DNA from: Roridomyces roridus
Lineage: Eukaryota; Basidiomycota; Agaricomycetes; Agaricales; Mycenaceae
DNA length: 64,000 nucleotides
Assembly (NCBI GenBank): GCA_029378245.1
Contig: JARKIF010000001.1
Location: forward strand, 124,001 to 188,000
Reading direction: 5' to 3'
This document shows positions 1-10,439 of the stretch, piece by piece (position 1 is the first letter of the stretch; every line of letters begins with the position of its first letter). The notes beneath the pieces are model-generated. The model saw only the letters and a list, made by a program, of their open reading frames with translations. It was not told the origin of the DNA and ran no database searches. The translations under genes and the position numbers were made by a program.

Positions 1-45
1 TGCGGCCTTGTAGCCGAGTTTACACATTCAACTGATATTGGGTAG

Positions 46-651
46 ACTGGTCCCCGAATGCCACTCGGCAGGATGTGCTTGACAAATTCCACGACGCCCA
101 CCCCAAATTCCTTCTCCTCCTGGATCTGCCCATCGTCTCACCCATCTTGAAATGGAAGCTTCGTACGGTACCCGCACTACCGACCTGGGTTCGAGGTCGC
201 GCGGTGCTCCTCGGTGATTCCGCACATGCCACCGTGCCCTTCATGGGACAAGGCATGTACAAGCGTTCTTATCCCTAACTCGGTTCTGATTTGGCTGGCT
301 AGGCGCATCAATGGCGATAGAAGACGCCGGCGTATTGGGCGTGCTTCTCCCACTCGGAACCACGCAAGACGAGATCCCCGCCCGCATAGCAGCGCACGAG
401 ACGCTGAGGAAAGAACGAGCGGAGTTTGTCAGCAAACAATCTCTGGATTGGGCTCTTGCGAACAACGGTGACGATATATTTCAACCACACTGTGAGTCAT
501 TTGGTGTATCATTACTATTGACCTTTTCGTGTCCTCGTCAGCGCAGGATCCGGGAACGCAGGCCCGTATGATCAAACACGACGCCATTCAAGTCGCGCAA
601 GAGTACTTGAGAATACACTTTGGTGGTGAAATGGGGCTAGAAACACTCTAG
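46..651 (+). CDS. FAD-dependent monooxygenase, C-terminal part (5' end outside window)
   Basis: This is the C-terminal third of a flavin-dependent aromatic hydroxylase of the salicylate hydroxylase / kynurenine monooxygenase type. The FAD-binding motif GRAVLLGDSAH is read at about 198-230, followed by PFMGQGASMAIEDA, where GD contacts the FAD ribityl chain. Exons are 46-252, 303-491 and 542-651; an upstream intron ends with TAG at 43-45. The intron at 253-302 starts with GC (AAG|GCATGT), not GT; only this GC-AG splice restores GQGASMAIED. The second intron, 492-541, is GT-AG. The stop is TAG at 649-651. Substrate cannot be told. The downstream neighbour is convergent. Confidence 0.9.
253..302 (+). 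other. GC-AG intron in the monooxygenase gene
   Basis: A 50-nt intron with donor AAG|GCATGT and acceptor CTAG. Using the nearby GT (at 257) instead breaks the frame, while the GC donor gives the family motif GQGASM exactly. Confidence 0.85.
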
Positions 652-962
652 AGTAGTATATGAGGACATGAAGAGCCATGGAACGCACGGAAATCACCCC
701 AGTTCACAATGAAGATTTTTACATGCACTGGCTCACACCCAGCTTTGAATGACGCTGAACCAGCATCGATACCCTGCGCAAAAAGTGTCGTGAAATAGTA
801 GTATAGGCCAGTTGCGTGAACTGACAACAGCTGCTCGGAAGTGAATAGAAGACGGACCAGCGTGTAGCGCTCGCACTGCCTCGCTCTGCAGGCTTGGTGA
901 TGGTGCGAAAGAGGTCTTGATACATACGATTCGCGAAGGCAGTCCATTGAATATTATACCGT

Positions 963-2281
963 TCCAAACAGAGTACTTCCTCTCCGGCGGGGTGTAGATC
1001 TTGACTTTCATACTGGGCGGCGCGAGCATCGTCAACTCTTTCTGCAGACGGTCGGCAATGCCGGGGAACATGGTGCTTCCGCCGGAAAGGACGATGTTGC
1101 TGAAGAGGTCCCGCCGGACGTCGAGGTCGCATTTTCGGATTGAGTTGAATCTAGGTGGACGATTGGGTACCCAGTGGGATAAAGTGGAAGGAGCTCACGT
1201 TATTTCATGTATACCTGCTGATTCGCTGCCGATCATGGACGGCTTGAACAAGGCCTCCGGGGCTCGGAAACTAAGCGTTGGGTGAGTGAAAACTAATCGC
1301 GAAATATTAGGACCTACCGTTCGTTTCCAACAGTGATAATTTGTCCATCAGGCAGCTCATAATCCTTCTCGATCGCCGAAGACTGAGCCGCCGTCCGGAG
1401 CTCTTCGTCAAAGTCCAGCGCAACATAACACAGCCGCTCCTTGATTTCCCGCACAAGCTCGCGCATCGTACTCGACTGGAACGGGTACCCTCGTTCCCCG
1501 AGATTCTTGGCGAGGTGGGTAGTCAGATCCCGTCCGGCGATGTCCAGCCGGGAAATGGCATGCGGGAGAGCGAAGCCCTCGTAGATCGGTACGACGTGGG
1601 AGACGCCGTCGCCAGAGTCCATAACGATACCCGTCGTCCGACCCGAGGCGTAAACCGAGAGTACAGCTTGGATTTGGACATAGAACGCAGGAGCGTTAAA
1701 GGTCTCGAACATGACCTGGGTCATTTTCTCGCGATTCGATTTGGGGTTCAGTGGAGCTTCGGTGAGTAGGATGGGGTGCTCCTCGGGTGGGACGCGCAGC
1801 TCGTTATAGAATGTGTGGTGCCAGATTTTCTCCATGTCGTCCCAGTTCATGATGATGCCGTGCTCGATGGGGTATTTCAGAGTGAGGATGCCACGCCTGG
1901 CTTGTGCTTCGTCTCTGAATCCAGTCAGTTTGACGGTCAAGCAGAGCATATAGATCACTCACCCAACATAGCAGTCTTTATGCCCAGAACCTACCATGAC
2001 ACGAGTCCGTCCGACAACCGACCTACAGCGATTCATCAACGTTAACGATCTGCCGCCTTTTCAAGAGAGATGAGACTCACGGAAAGATAGCGCGCGGTGC
2101 ATCTTCCCCTGCGACTGTGAAGAAAGTCAGGCCAGGACGATATCCAAGAAATCGATCGGCCTACATCCAGCTTTGCACATCCCCGAGCCATTGTCGATTA
2201 CCTGGAAGATGTTGTTGGTGAACATGCATAGACAATAGATCGAGGGAAATCACGGACGAGGGCAGCTACGTCGTCGTCCAT
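963..2281 (-). CDS. Divergent actin paralogue lacking the conserved C terminus
   Basis: Actin is the cytoskeletal ATPase. Seven exons read on the minus strand: 2258-2281 (MDDDVAAL), 2165-2201 ([12 protein letters not shown]), 2081-2114, 1963-2022, 1319-1914, 1199-1270 and from 1150 down. All junctions keep phase. Recognisable blocks include [80 protein letters not shown] and PPERKYSVW. Odd points: the DNase-I loop is shortened (GRTRVMVG where canonical actin has GRPRHQGVMVG), there are many substitutions, and homology stops dead after KYSVW at 963. The last 40 or so residues of actin (GGSILASL onward) are not found in any frame; the frame runs on with unrelated sequence to a stop at 733. It is therefore a paralogue that is unlikely to make normal filaments, or an early pseudogene. 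Confidence 0.85.
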
Positions 2282-2502
2282 AGTTTGATGAAGCGTGGAG
2301 GTGGAAGGGGAAGTCTGCTCTACTAGATAACCGCCGCCCTACCTCTTACACCAGGGCCCACGACTGCGAGCTACGGGCTTGGCCAAGTCAAGGCGGACAA
2401 TGGCGACTGGGGCGCAGCTCGGAAACGCCTTCAAGACCGAAGTGAGCTCTACTTATAAGCGCGCGGGCTGACTCAGGCTGAGGCCGGAGCCTCGTGACTC
2501 GG

Positions 2503-2531
2503 AAGAGAGAGAGAGAGTGTGTGTGTGTGTA
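2503..2531. repeat. Compound GA/GT microsatellite
   Basis: A run of GA dinucleotides passes directly into GT dinucleotides. It lies in the 480-bp gap between the divergent actin and the 3' end of the MYND gene, in which I see no gene. Confidence 0.9.
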
Positions 2532-2763
2532 TTCAAAGGCCGAGCGAAGGAGTACCGTGACTGGAGATTGAGTGTGTCCGCAGTATTGCCGCAGTGAGCG
2601 CCACGTAACGAGTCATTGAACAAGCGCGCAGTGTCCGGATGAGTGAGGCCGAGCTGTTGACATTGATGGTCAGAAACAAGTTAAGTCGGAGATCAATTTG
2701 AGATCAATGCATCATTGACGCCAACTCCCGACCTCGACCAAATAATTTTTCTCACATGAGAGA

Positions 2764-4859
2764 CTAATCTATCCTCAAAAAAGCCGGCACCCTCTGAGCC
2801 TTGACAACCTGCACCACAACCTTAATAGTCTCGCCATCCGGCTCCCTCGGCGCATGCGTCAGCCCCAAATCACACATATAACAGTCCCTCCCACCGCTGC
2901 CTTTCGGAAAAACAGTATAAATCGCAGCATCCGACGCCATCCTTGCCTTCACTTCCGCCGGAATCGCCGCTGAATTCGTAGACACGACAGGCGGGAACAC
3001 TGTATAGTCAATTCCGGCTACGAGCGGCAACGTCCCCGCTTCGAGCCACTTGTCGCAGACGGCGAGTTTGTGCTTTTCGAAATCGTTTTGTGCGACTCGG
3101 AGTGCAAAGTGGATGTCTTCGGATGAGAGGTCAGGGAGGATGCCGGCTAGGACATATTGAGCAAGGAAGTTGAGGATTGTTTATTCTCACCTTGACGAGC
3201 GGCTTGTTTCCTTGCGCATGGCAGACGATGGGTGTTCCAGGCAACAATCTGACATTGCTGCGAGCAGTATGCGGCTTCCCAGCAGGTACTACAACGCAAA
3301 ACGGCCCTATGGATCGTGCACTGAAATATCGTAAGCAGGATGCACAAAGACTTTGAGCTTACCTCGCATGTAGTCTCCACAAATTCGTTGCCGGTGGCCA
3401 ATTTCGACGTAGCATGCGCATGTGCCTCGAAAATGCGCCATTTTTCGAGAAATGATTCCTCGATGTTGTTTTTGAGGATATACTCTTGAATGAGATGAAT
3501 AGATTGGCGGGCCTGGCGGAGGACAGAGATGTAGATCAAGTACGGTGGGAGGTGGACGGTGAGAAGGGCAGCAGCTTCCTCATATAGCGCTGTACTCGAC
3601 TGGCTCTTGAGCCATGGATGTGCCTTTAGCAGCCCGACGAGAAGGCCGGACTCGAGGGATTGGTTTAATGAAACGAGGCCACCCCCGGCTACGTATTTAC
3701 ACAAATACGCACACATTCCCTGAATGCATCGTGTCGTAGCCTGCGCTGTCGTAGAATCGAATGGCTGCGAGGTTACAGCCATCAGCGCCTGAGTCACAAT
3801 TCGGACAGAATCTTGTAAGAGGAGATGGCGAACTGGGGTCGTGTGGAGTGTAGTCAAATGAAACAAGTGTGCACGCATAGCCTCGGCGGGGATTTCGCCG
3901 TATTGGTAGATGTTGAATACGCTGCGCCGCATATGTTCCAAAGGCACGAACGCGATCCCGCGCTGGTCAGATCCAAGTGCCTCGACGAGTTTGAGACCAT
4001 GGTTGGCAAGATCTTTGTGTGTCACAAGGAGGAGAACGGTCGCGGTCGGTTTGAAAGATTCTGGGAACATTTCCGCGAGCTGTATCGAGAGGTGAGGGTG
4101 CTGTATCTCGAGTGCCCAAAACTTCACGATGAGAGCGAGCGCCTCGGGTGTATTGCGGACTAGTGCCAGCAAAGACTCCTCTTCAGCGTAAATCTGGAGC
4201 ACCGTAACGATGGCAGTGAACGTGTGGCCAGGCGACTCGCTTTCCGTCGCCGGAACTTGCTCTCCTTCCCGGTACAGTACTCTGGCGTAGAACAGCAGTC
4301 CCATGCACAGAGTCGTCCAGCATTCCCGTAGCTTCTCGATGATGGGGAGACGGAACGGAGGAGCACTGAACTTCCGGACGACACAAGCCAGTGTGGTGAC
4401 GGCTGCTCCCGATAGTCTCGTTTGGTGCATGTCCGTTTCGGTTTCCTCGGGTACATCGTCACCGTACTGCGTGCCCACAGGCGCGTAGAAAGGCATCAGA
4501 GCCGCGACGCACTCAGCTGGGTCGAAATCAACGACAGTGCATGCTTCAATTGCGACGATTAGTTCGGCCAGAAGACGGATGAGCGCGTCGGGAGTGCTTG
4601 CTCGCCGTGAGTAGTATTTTTCGGACGATATAAGCTGTTGGATGTCAGTTCAGACGTCCTGGTCGTCGAAATCTCCCCAGTACATTATGAGTGGCAAACA
4701 CCACAGATTGGGCCATGAGTCTCACGGAGAAGAAGAGTTGAATGAACCGAAACAAAGTGAGAGAAGAGAAAGAGTTACGCTACCACTTGATCCGCTACCA
4801 CCACCATCTTTCCGACCGCCTCGTATTTTGGGACCGTCATGAGCGCTGGAGCTGCTCAT
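2764..4859 (-). CDS. MYND-type zinc-finger protein
   Basis: A protein of about 621 residues with a MYND finger near its C-terminal third. Exons on the minus strand: 4779-4859 (start MSSSSAHDGPKIRGG, Gly/Ser-rich), 3363-4634, 3191-3320 and 2764-3146; all junctions keep phase. Most of the protein is alpha-helical, leucine-rich sequence like the helical-repeat region of fungal MYND proteins. The finger is made only after splicing of the 42-nt intron 3321-3362: TTCECTIHRAVLRCSTC, then YCSQQCQIVAWNTHRLPC, with the Cys/His spacing of MYND. MYND domains bind proline-rich partner peptides, so a protein-interaction role is likely; the specific partner is unknown. The first intron (4635-4778, 144 nt) is longer than the others and is the least certain part of the model. 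Confidence 0.85.
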
Positions 4860-5059
4860 CCTTAAATGGTTTCGTCGTTTAACGACGCAGTACGTCTTTG
4901 AGATCCACATATCGACCCTTTACAGACTTTCTGTAGTAGCCTCCGGATGGGCGACAAGAGTCGAAGGCTCTCCGGAGCTTCCATGCAGCGTTTTCTGCAG
5001 CTAGGCCTCACTTAGCTGCCGCTGAATGCGCAGGACGTGCGCGTCTTGAACACGTTGGA

Positions 5060-5417
5060 CCCGTACGTCCTCCATCCTCTACCATCCTTCCCGCACCTAA
5101 CCTTCACCTAGAATCCCATCGACATCCGCTCCTCTGTCATCGACATGCCCCACCCTCAAGCCCGTCTTATCCTCAAGAAAGATCTCGGTCAAGACATATC
5201 GTCAAGCCCGTCGCGCGGTAGATGTACACCCGGGTGTTGCAGGGGCACACCTTCGGTTCGTTGAGCATGCTGCGCACGGGTCCGTCAAGCTGAAGCGGTG
5301 TATGTACTCTCGGGGGCTTCATTGCCTGTCCGGTCGACGCGCATGCTGCATACAGTTGACGTGATATCCGAGTCGAAGATCGTAAGACGTCCGACCGGTG
5401 GGAACGGCGAGTGGGCG
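5060..5417. repeat. Dispersed repeat B, copy 1 (partial)
   Basis: About 360 bp closely matching 28360-28715 and 63225-63590, including the words CCCACCCTCAAGCCCGTC, AAGAAAGATCTCGGTCAAG and GATCGTAAGACGTCCGAC. Copies 2 and 3 extend about 220 bp further upstream. None of the copies keeps a long frame. It may be the fossil first exons of a gene family (see copy 3, which follows a TATA promoter). The flanking stretches 4860-5059 and 5418-5731 hold nothing else I recognise. Confidence 0.8.
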
Positions 5418-5731
5418 GGTCTCTTTACGGAGGGGTAGAAGGTCGTGCGTGGTCACTGCTGTTGCTGCCTGTTCCCTTGAAATCGGTTTCCTCTTCTCCC
5501 CTGTCCTCGGACTTCTTGGCTGATTTGCCCACAGCACTGTCTCGTGAAGTTGGGAGGACGATGTACATTCGAATAGTAATAACGTGGCGACTACTGCAAC
5601 TTACACAATCGCAAGAAATTGCTCGGTTTTTTCTGATTTAATTGTCCATCCGTCCTCGGTGGCGATGTGTATACGCCCTGGCAATCAGTGTCTTGTAACG
5701 CATGCAGGAGTAGATCCAATGTGAATCGTGC

Positions 5732-6796
5732 CTATGCCTTGGTATGTGTAGGACCATGTCGCGGACCAGGTGCCTCCATCGCGAACGCAAGGGCAGGGCC
5801 CTCGACGAGGTTGCGACCTTGCTCGCCCATGAAACTGGCACCACCACCACCCGGCTTCGGGGCAGTACCCGCACGCGGGCGGCGCGGGGACTGGATGCCA
5901 ATCGGGGAGGCACCCTGGGCGGGAGTGCTGTCGCCACGATTCCCTTCAGTACAAGCCACGGGCAGGACTTTGACACCGGCGCGCGCAGCCCAGTGGCTGA
6001 CGAGAGTGCCAGTTGCCCGGGGTTCGTGCTTGTTGACGGGACCATCCGCGGCACTCGCTGGCGCGGGAGTAGAAGCCGCGATGGCGAGGCACACGGTACG
6101 GGGCTGAGGCTTGTCGCTGCCTGAGTCGGCCGAGGCGGCGGTGGAGTCTACATTCTCCACCTGCCAGCGGGCGCAACAGACAGTGCGGCGGACCCACTCT
6201 GGCGCCGACTCGACGGGCAATGGGGCAGCGGCAACCGGGGTAGGACCGTCAGTCGCCTCAGGGGTAGCAGCTGCAGGGGACGGTTCAAGGCTGGAGAAGG
6301 TAATGGTGTCCCATGGAGCAAAGGCGTCGTCCCGCTGGACCCGAATACGGGGGTTGCTGCCCACCTGAGCTTCAAGGATCCGGGAAGCGGCGCGAGCACG
6401 CTGCGCGACAGCAGATGTTCCTTTCTTGAGCAGATCGAGGGTGTTCAGCGCTGCAAAATTGTTAGCGGCCCAGGTTGACACTGATAAGTGTGGCGACGGA
6501 CCCTCAAGCGGCACAATCACAATCTCGGTGCACCCGTCGCGGCACCACTTCTTGACCTGGTGGATGGCGTGAACGAGGACGCTGGCGTCCACCACGACGA
6601 CGTCTGCATCCTTATTCAGCAGTGCGGGCTCGGCAGTAGCCACGGTCTTCGTAGTACCAGCCTTGCCACGGCCATGGTTGGCCCGGGACGCCTGTTGTGG
6701 GTTCGGTGTGCGGCTCCGCCAATTGCCTGATCCAGCGGACCTTTCGAGCTGCTCCACTTGATGGCCAAGGAATGCGGCCCCTAGCGCGCGAGACAT
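5732..6796 (-). CDS. PIN-domain nuclease-like protein
   Basis: A protein of about 337 residues with exons 6502-6796 and 5732-6450 joined over a 51-nt intron (donor GTCCGT). Start ATG at 6796 gives MSRALGAAFLGHQVEQLERS. The PIN core follows: DADVVVVDASVLVHAI with the first metal-binding Asp, then VKKWC, IVPLEALNTLDLLKKG (made by the splice), RARAASRILEAQ and RIRVQRDDAF. PIN domains are metal-dependent RNases; this version resembles the fungal Nmd4/SMG6-like type I remember as a conserved single gene, but that assignment is from memory. The C-terminal half is Ala/Pro-rich and low in complexity. Its ATG lies only 18 bp after the stop of the upstream gene, on the same strand, so the two may be one transcript or protein. 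An additional 3' exon beyond a GTCCGC donor near 5778 is possible. Confidence 0.7.
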   Translation of the reverse strand: MSRALGAAFLGHQVEQLERSAGSGNWRSRTPNPQQASRANHGRGKAGTTKTVATAEPALLNKDADVVVVDASVLVHAIHQVKKWCRDGCTEIVIVPLEGPSPHLSVSTWAANNFAALNTLDLLKKGTSAVAQRARAASRILEAQVGSNPRIRVQRDDAFAPWDTITFSSLEPSPAAATPEATDGPTPVAAAPLPVESAPEWVRRTVCCARWQVENVDSTAASADSGSDKPQPRTVCLAIAASTPAPASAADGPVNKHEPRATGTLVSHWAARAGVKVLPVACTEGNRGDSTPAQGASPIGIQSPRRPRAGTAPKPGGGGASFMGEQGRNLVEGPALAFAMEAPGPRHGPTHTKA

Positions 6797-6813
6797 GGCC
6801 TGTAGCAATCGGG

Positions 6814-9800
6814 TCAACGGCCAGCCGGGGAGGACACGATGGGCTTATGTAGCACCTTCTTGTCTGACTTGTTTTTTGGCTCGGGACTTGGTATTGTTTT
6901 CGGAGTCCGGAAATTCGAGGATTTGAGGGTGTGGGATGACGTACTTGCCTTACCCTTCCCAGTCGTTTGCGTCGCCATTGACTCGAGTCGGGATTCCGTT
7001 GAAGCAAGGGCATCAACTGGAGGTGAGACCGTGGTGTCAGTAGACCTGTGTTTCTCTCTGGAACAATGGATTGTGACAAGACCCTTCTCCTCGACAAAGG
7101 GAAAATTCTGGCAAGCGCGTTGCAGTAGCACCATGAGATCTTGATCAGCAGCGGTGTCATCCTGAACAAACTATGAGTCCGAGGAAAGATTATCGTAAGA
7201 GACCCACCGCTCGAAGGATATCCCACCAATTGTCGTCGTGGCTGATCACAACAGTGGCATCCGGGAACTGGGAAATAGTTTACATATATTCGCAAATTTT
7301 GAAGGGTGTGGACCGCTTACCTTTTGAAGCATGTAATTGTTTATTACTTGGGATGGATGGAAGAGCTGCCGACACACGATGAGCTTTCTGTTCCGTGGTT
7401 AAATGCAACTGACATTGGGCACCGGAGCTAGATCGGAAATCTCGACGGCGTCCATCGACGAGGGGCTCTCGCTGTCATGCGGTTTCCCTCCAGTAGAGGC
7501 GCCATCAGAGAGAAAGCCAAATGACCAGGAAAAGGACAATCCTTGAGACCCAAACGGAATGTAATCCCGGTTGGCTTGTCCAGGCCGGGAATCCACAATC
7601 TGCGATATTTCAACGCCTTTGAAGAGCTTGCCCCAGATGCCTGTTCCCAGCGAAATCGAAAATCCGTGGATGAAAACCGTCTGATTGAGCGCTTCGTCTT
7701 CGGCCGGTATTTGACCAGATGTCTTGGTGCGAGCCGGTCCTGATGCGGTCCACCGATACTTGTAGGCGCTCGTGTGACCGTCGGAAACGGGTTGAAACGC
7801 AAGCCGAAATGGAGACCGAGCCGCGGCGTTCTGGAAGGAGGCCATTCCCCATGCTCGTGCCTTCTCCCGCCCAGTAATCAGATACAAAGACCCATTGGAC
7901 AGTCGACGGCCCCTGGTGCCATTGCTGTGTTGGTACCAGCTCTCAGCGTTGGCGCGCGCATATTCTACCATCTGCTCCAAGCCGTCGTCAAGTTTCTCGC
8001 CTTGGGAGCCGAAGGGGATAGCTAGCACTGCGCCTTGAGACCCGTTGCCTTCGAAGAGGAGATCTTCGAATTTCCTGGAGTACATCAGAGAGGTTATTGA
8101 TATTCTTATGGCAAATAACGCACTGTTGTGGGCCTGGCGGTAGCTCTAGTCTCTGAACAGAAGCCGGCGTCGAGACGAACTCTTCAGGGGGATAATCCAT
8201 CGGGACCACACTTTTGGAGTCATACTTGGTCAACGGCGTAAAATTATCGGGGACGTCGTTGTCGTTGATGGGGTGGCTCGCAGGTAGGTAAATGTTGAAA
8301 AAGAAGTGGAAAACGCCTTCTGGGGTGACTCTTCCGACGTCCCCAATGGAAACACCTTTGCGTTGATACTCTTCAGGAAGATTCCCTCGAGGCGCCGGTA
8401 CGTAAAGAGGGAACCCTCGTCCTTGGAGTAACAGCTGGTTGCAGTAACATTGACTGGGAGTGTATTGCGTATCTCCAGTCGACGTCGTTGTATGGGTCCC
8501 GGTCGGCGGCCTGTGTAAGACAGCTGTAATGGATGAGATCTGGGGTCACACGGAGATATTTCTCATTACCAGTGGGTGGTGGATGATGGATGTGCACGTC
8601 TCTCGCGACGTTCATGAGATGGGATCCCTGGATACCAATTCGGCTAGATCCTGTGAAGAACTGTGCGGACCTGAGTCTGCGATGAATGTCGGCGATTGGA
8701 TTTGAAGATGCGATTCACCTGTCTGGAGCCAGTATGAGGCTCGGCGCGGAGTTTCCGGGTGCGGCCTCCAACGAGGCAGACTGCGGCGAGGTCGGGTTGA
8801 AAGCGACGTATTCTTCGCTTCCAGCGGCGTCAACGGGGGCGGATGAACTCCAACCGCAACCGTGCATCACAGAAAGCTGTTGGACTGGATAGGACAACTG
8901 GGCCGTGCCGCCGCCGTGATGAACTTCTGAATCAATGCACTGCGTCTGGTTGCTAGCGAGTGCATCCCCGAGATGGAATTCCGGGGGCAGGAGGTCGGCA
9001 TGGGTATACGGATATGAATCGGGTGGGACGGGGGAAGTGAGGAAGGGATGCGAAAATCCGGCGTTGGACTGGGTATCTGTGGCTAAAGACTCCGCAGGCC
9101 GAATTCCGTTGTGCGCGTTCTCGTGGTCTGGAAACGACCGAGCCCCCGTCAGCGAAAAATTTGGGCGGTTCAGACACCGCCAGCACAACACAAAAAGTTG
9201 ATACACGCACTCTGTAAATTGTGGCGGGCTGTGAACATGCGGCCACATTGGTCACAACGGAATTTGGCTGGCCTCTTCCTGCGGAGCCGCGCGGCGTTGA
9301 CATTGGCGGTGGACCCCACTGTGGCACGCCGAAGGTCGGCAGAGCCTGGACCTTCATCCTGCGAAGAGCCTGGGTTGGGGGACGGACTCATGAACGAGGA
9401 AGCGGAGGATGATCCAGCTGTGTTGGGGGTGGAGACAAACGAGGAAGAGGACTCTGTCAAGGTTGGTGTGTCTGGGGTGGAAACGCCTCTCTGCTCGAGT
9501 AACATCCCAGCAGGATAGCTCCGTAAGCTCCGATTGCGTAGGAGAGCCCCATCCGCTATGGTTTCACTGTCAGGCCACGGCACTGATTCCCGCGTTAGAC
9601 CCCAACCGGGATCGGCGCGAAGAGCAGCAGGCGCGAGGATCTCCGCGAGATCTAAATGGAGGCCGGCGTCGGGATCGACGAATGAGAATGAAGCAGACTG
9701 CGGCGAGTTCTGAGTGAACAGATATTCTTGGTTGCCAGTGGCGTCGAATGACCTCTCGAGACGCATTGCACCCGCCTCGCATAGAGGAGAAGGCTGGGTC

Positions 9801-10439
9801 CGCGTCTGGTTGCTGGTGAGTGTATCAAGATCCCCAAGGACGTCCGAGTCGACGTCGAATCCTGGGAGCCAAATGTCGGTATCCACCTGCGAGTTATCCG
9901 GCATGGGAGAAGTGAGGAAGGGAGAGTCGGCGTTTGTCTGGGTGTCTGGGGCGAACATCTCCGCTAATAGTGGGTTTAAGATGAGACGGAACGGCTCGAC
10001 AACTTGCTAAAGCCTACTTACACCAGGATTGATGAGACAGAAGGTCGAGATGGCCGTCGGAGATAGCGGTGAGAGGACTGTTGGGGGAACCGTGAAGAAT
10101 CATTGAATCGACAGCTGTAAAGTGCTGAGAGAGCGACTCGGAGACAGGCTGGTATTGTTGAAACGTACCAGCGTCATAAGCGTAAGGAGGATGGGTCTCG
10201 GTGAGAGGGTAGGACCACTGAGTTCCGGCTGTTCAGACAGAAATCAGAGAGCGAGACGACACGACGACATGGTGGCCGCGTACGTGACTCAAAGGAGTGC
10301 AAGCTCTCCCCCTCAGACATCGGCGTCAGCGGATAATAGTAACCTTGACTACAACACCCTCAGTCGCTTAACACAAGTAGAGTGAAAGAAGAGCTCACGC
10401 CTCGGGATCACAGGCTGGTATGGGAGGAGGGGACGACAT
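6814..10439 (-). CDS. Chimeric gene: C2H2 protein spliced in frame onto family member A
   Basis: Ten exons read in one continuous frame: 10169-10228, 10022-10114, 9211-9963, 8719-9127, 8570-8670, 8124-8523, 7414-8074, 7321-7365, 7208-7267, 6814-7161. A short first exon starts at ATG 10439 (MSSPPPIPA); its donor is unresolved. The product is about 985 residues. The N-terminal third is Ser/Pro/Thr-rich and carries a classical C2H2 finger formed across an intron (FRCDQCGRMF...NHENAH). Then a second, diverged copy of the N-terminal exon, then the A-F module (GIQGSHLMNVARDVHIH, GFPLYVPAPRGNLP, GVSIGDVG, FNIYLPA, NAESWYQHSNG, NGSLYLITG, FIHGFSISLGTGIWG, VISHDDNWWDIL, QRACQNF). The TGA that seems to end the C2H2 ORF at 8715 falls inside a 48-nt intron (8671-8718). 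Two separate genes are the alternative, but then member A has no start ATG at the usual place (TTG instead). Confidence 0.7.
9128..9210 (-). other. Intron splitting the C2H2 finger
   Basis: An 83-nt GT-AG intron between TARHNLQ and NHENAH. Splicing gives C-x2-C-x12-H-x3-H; without it the second zinc-binding His pair is lost. Confidence 0.8.

Noticed and set aside
8715..8717. Stop codon ending the C2H2 gene
   Set aside because: It lies in GTGAAT, the donor of an intron placed exactly as in D and F; the spliced reading is phase-consistent.
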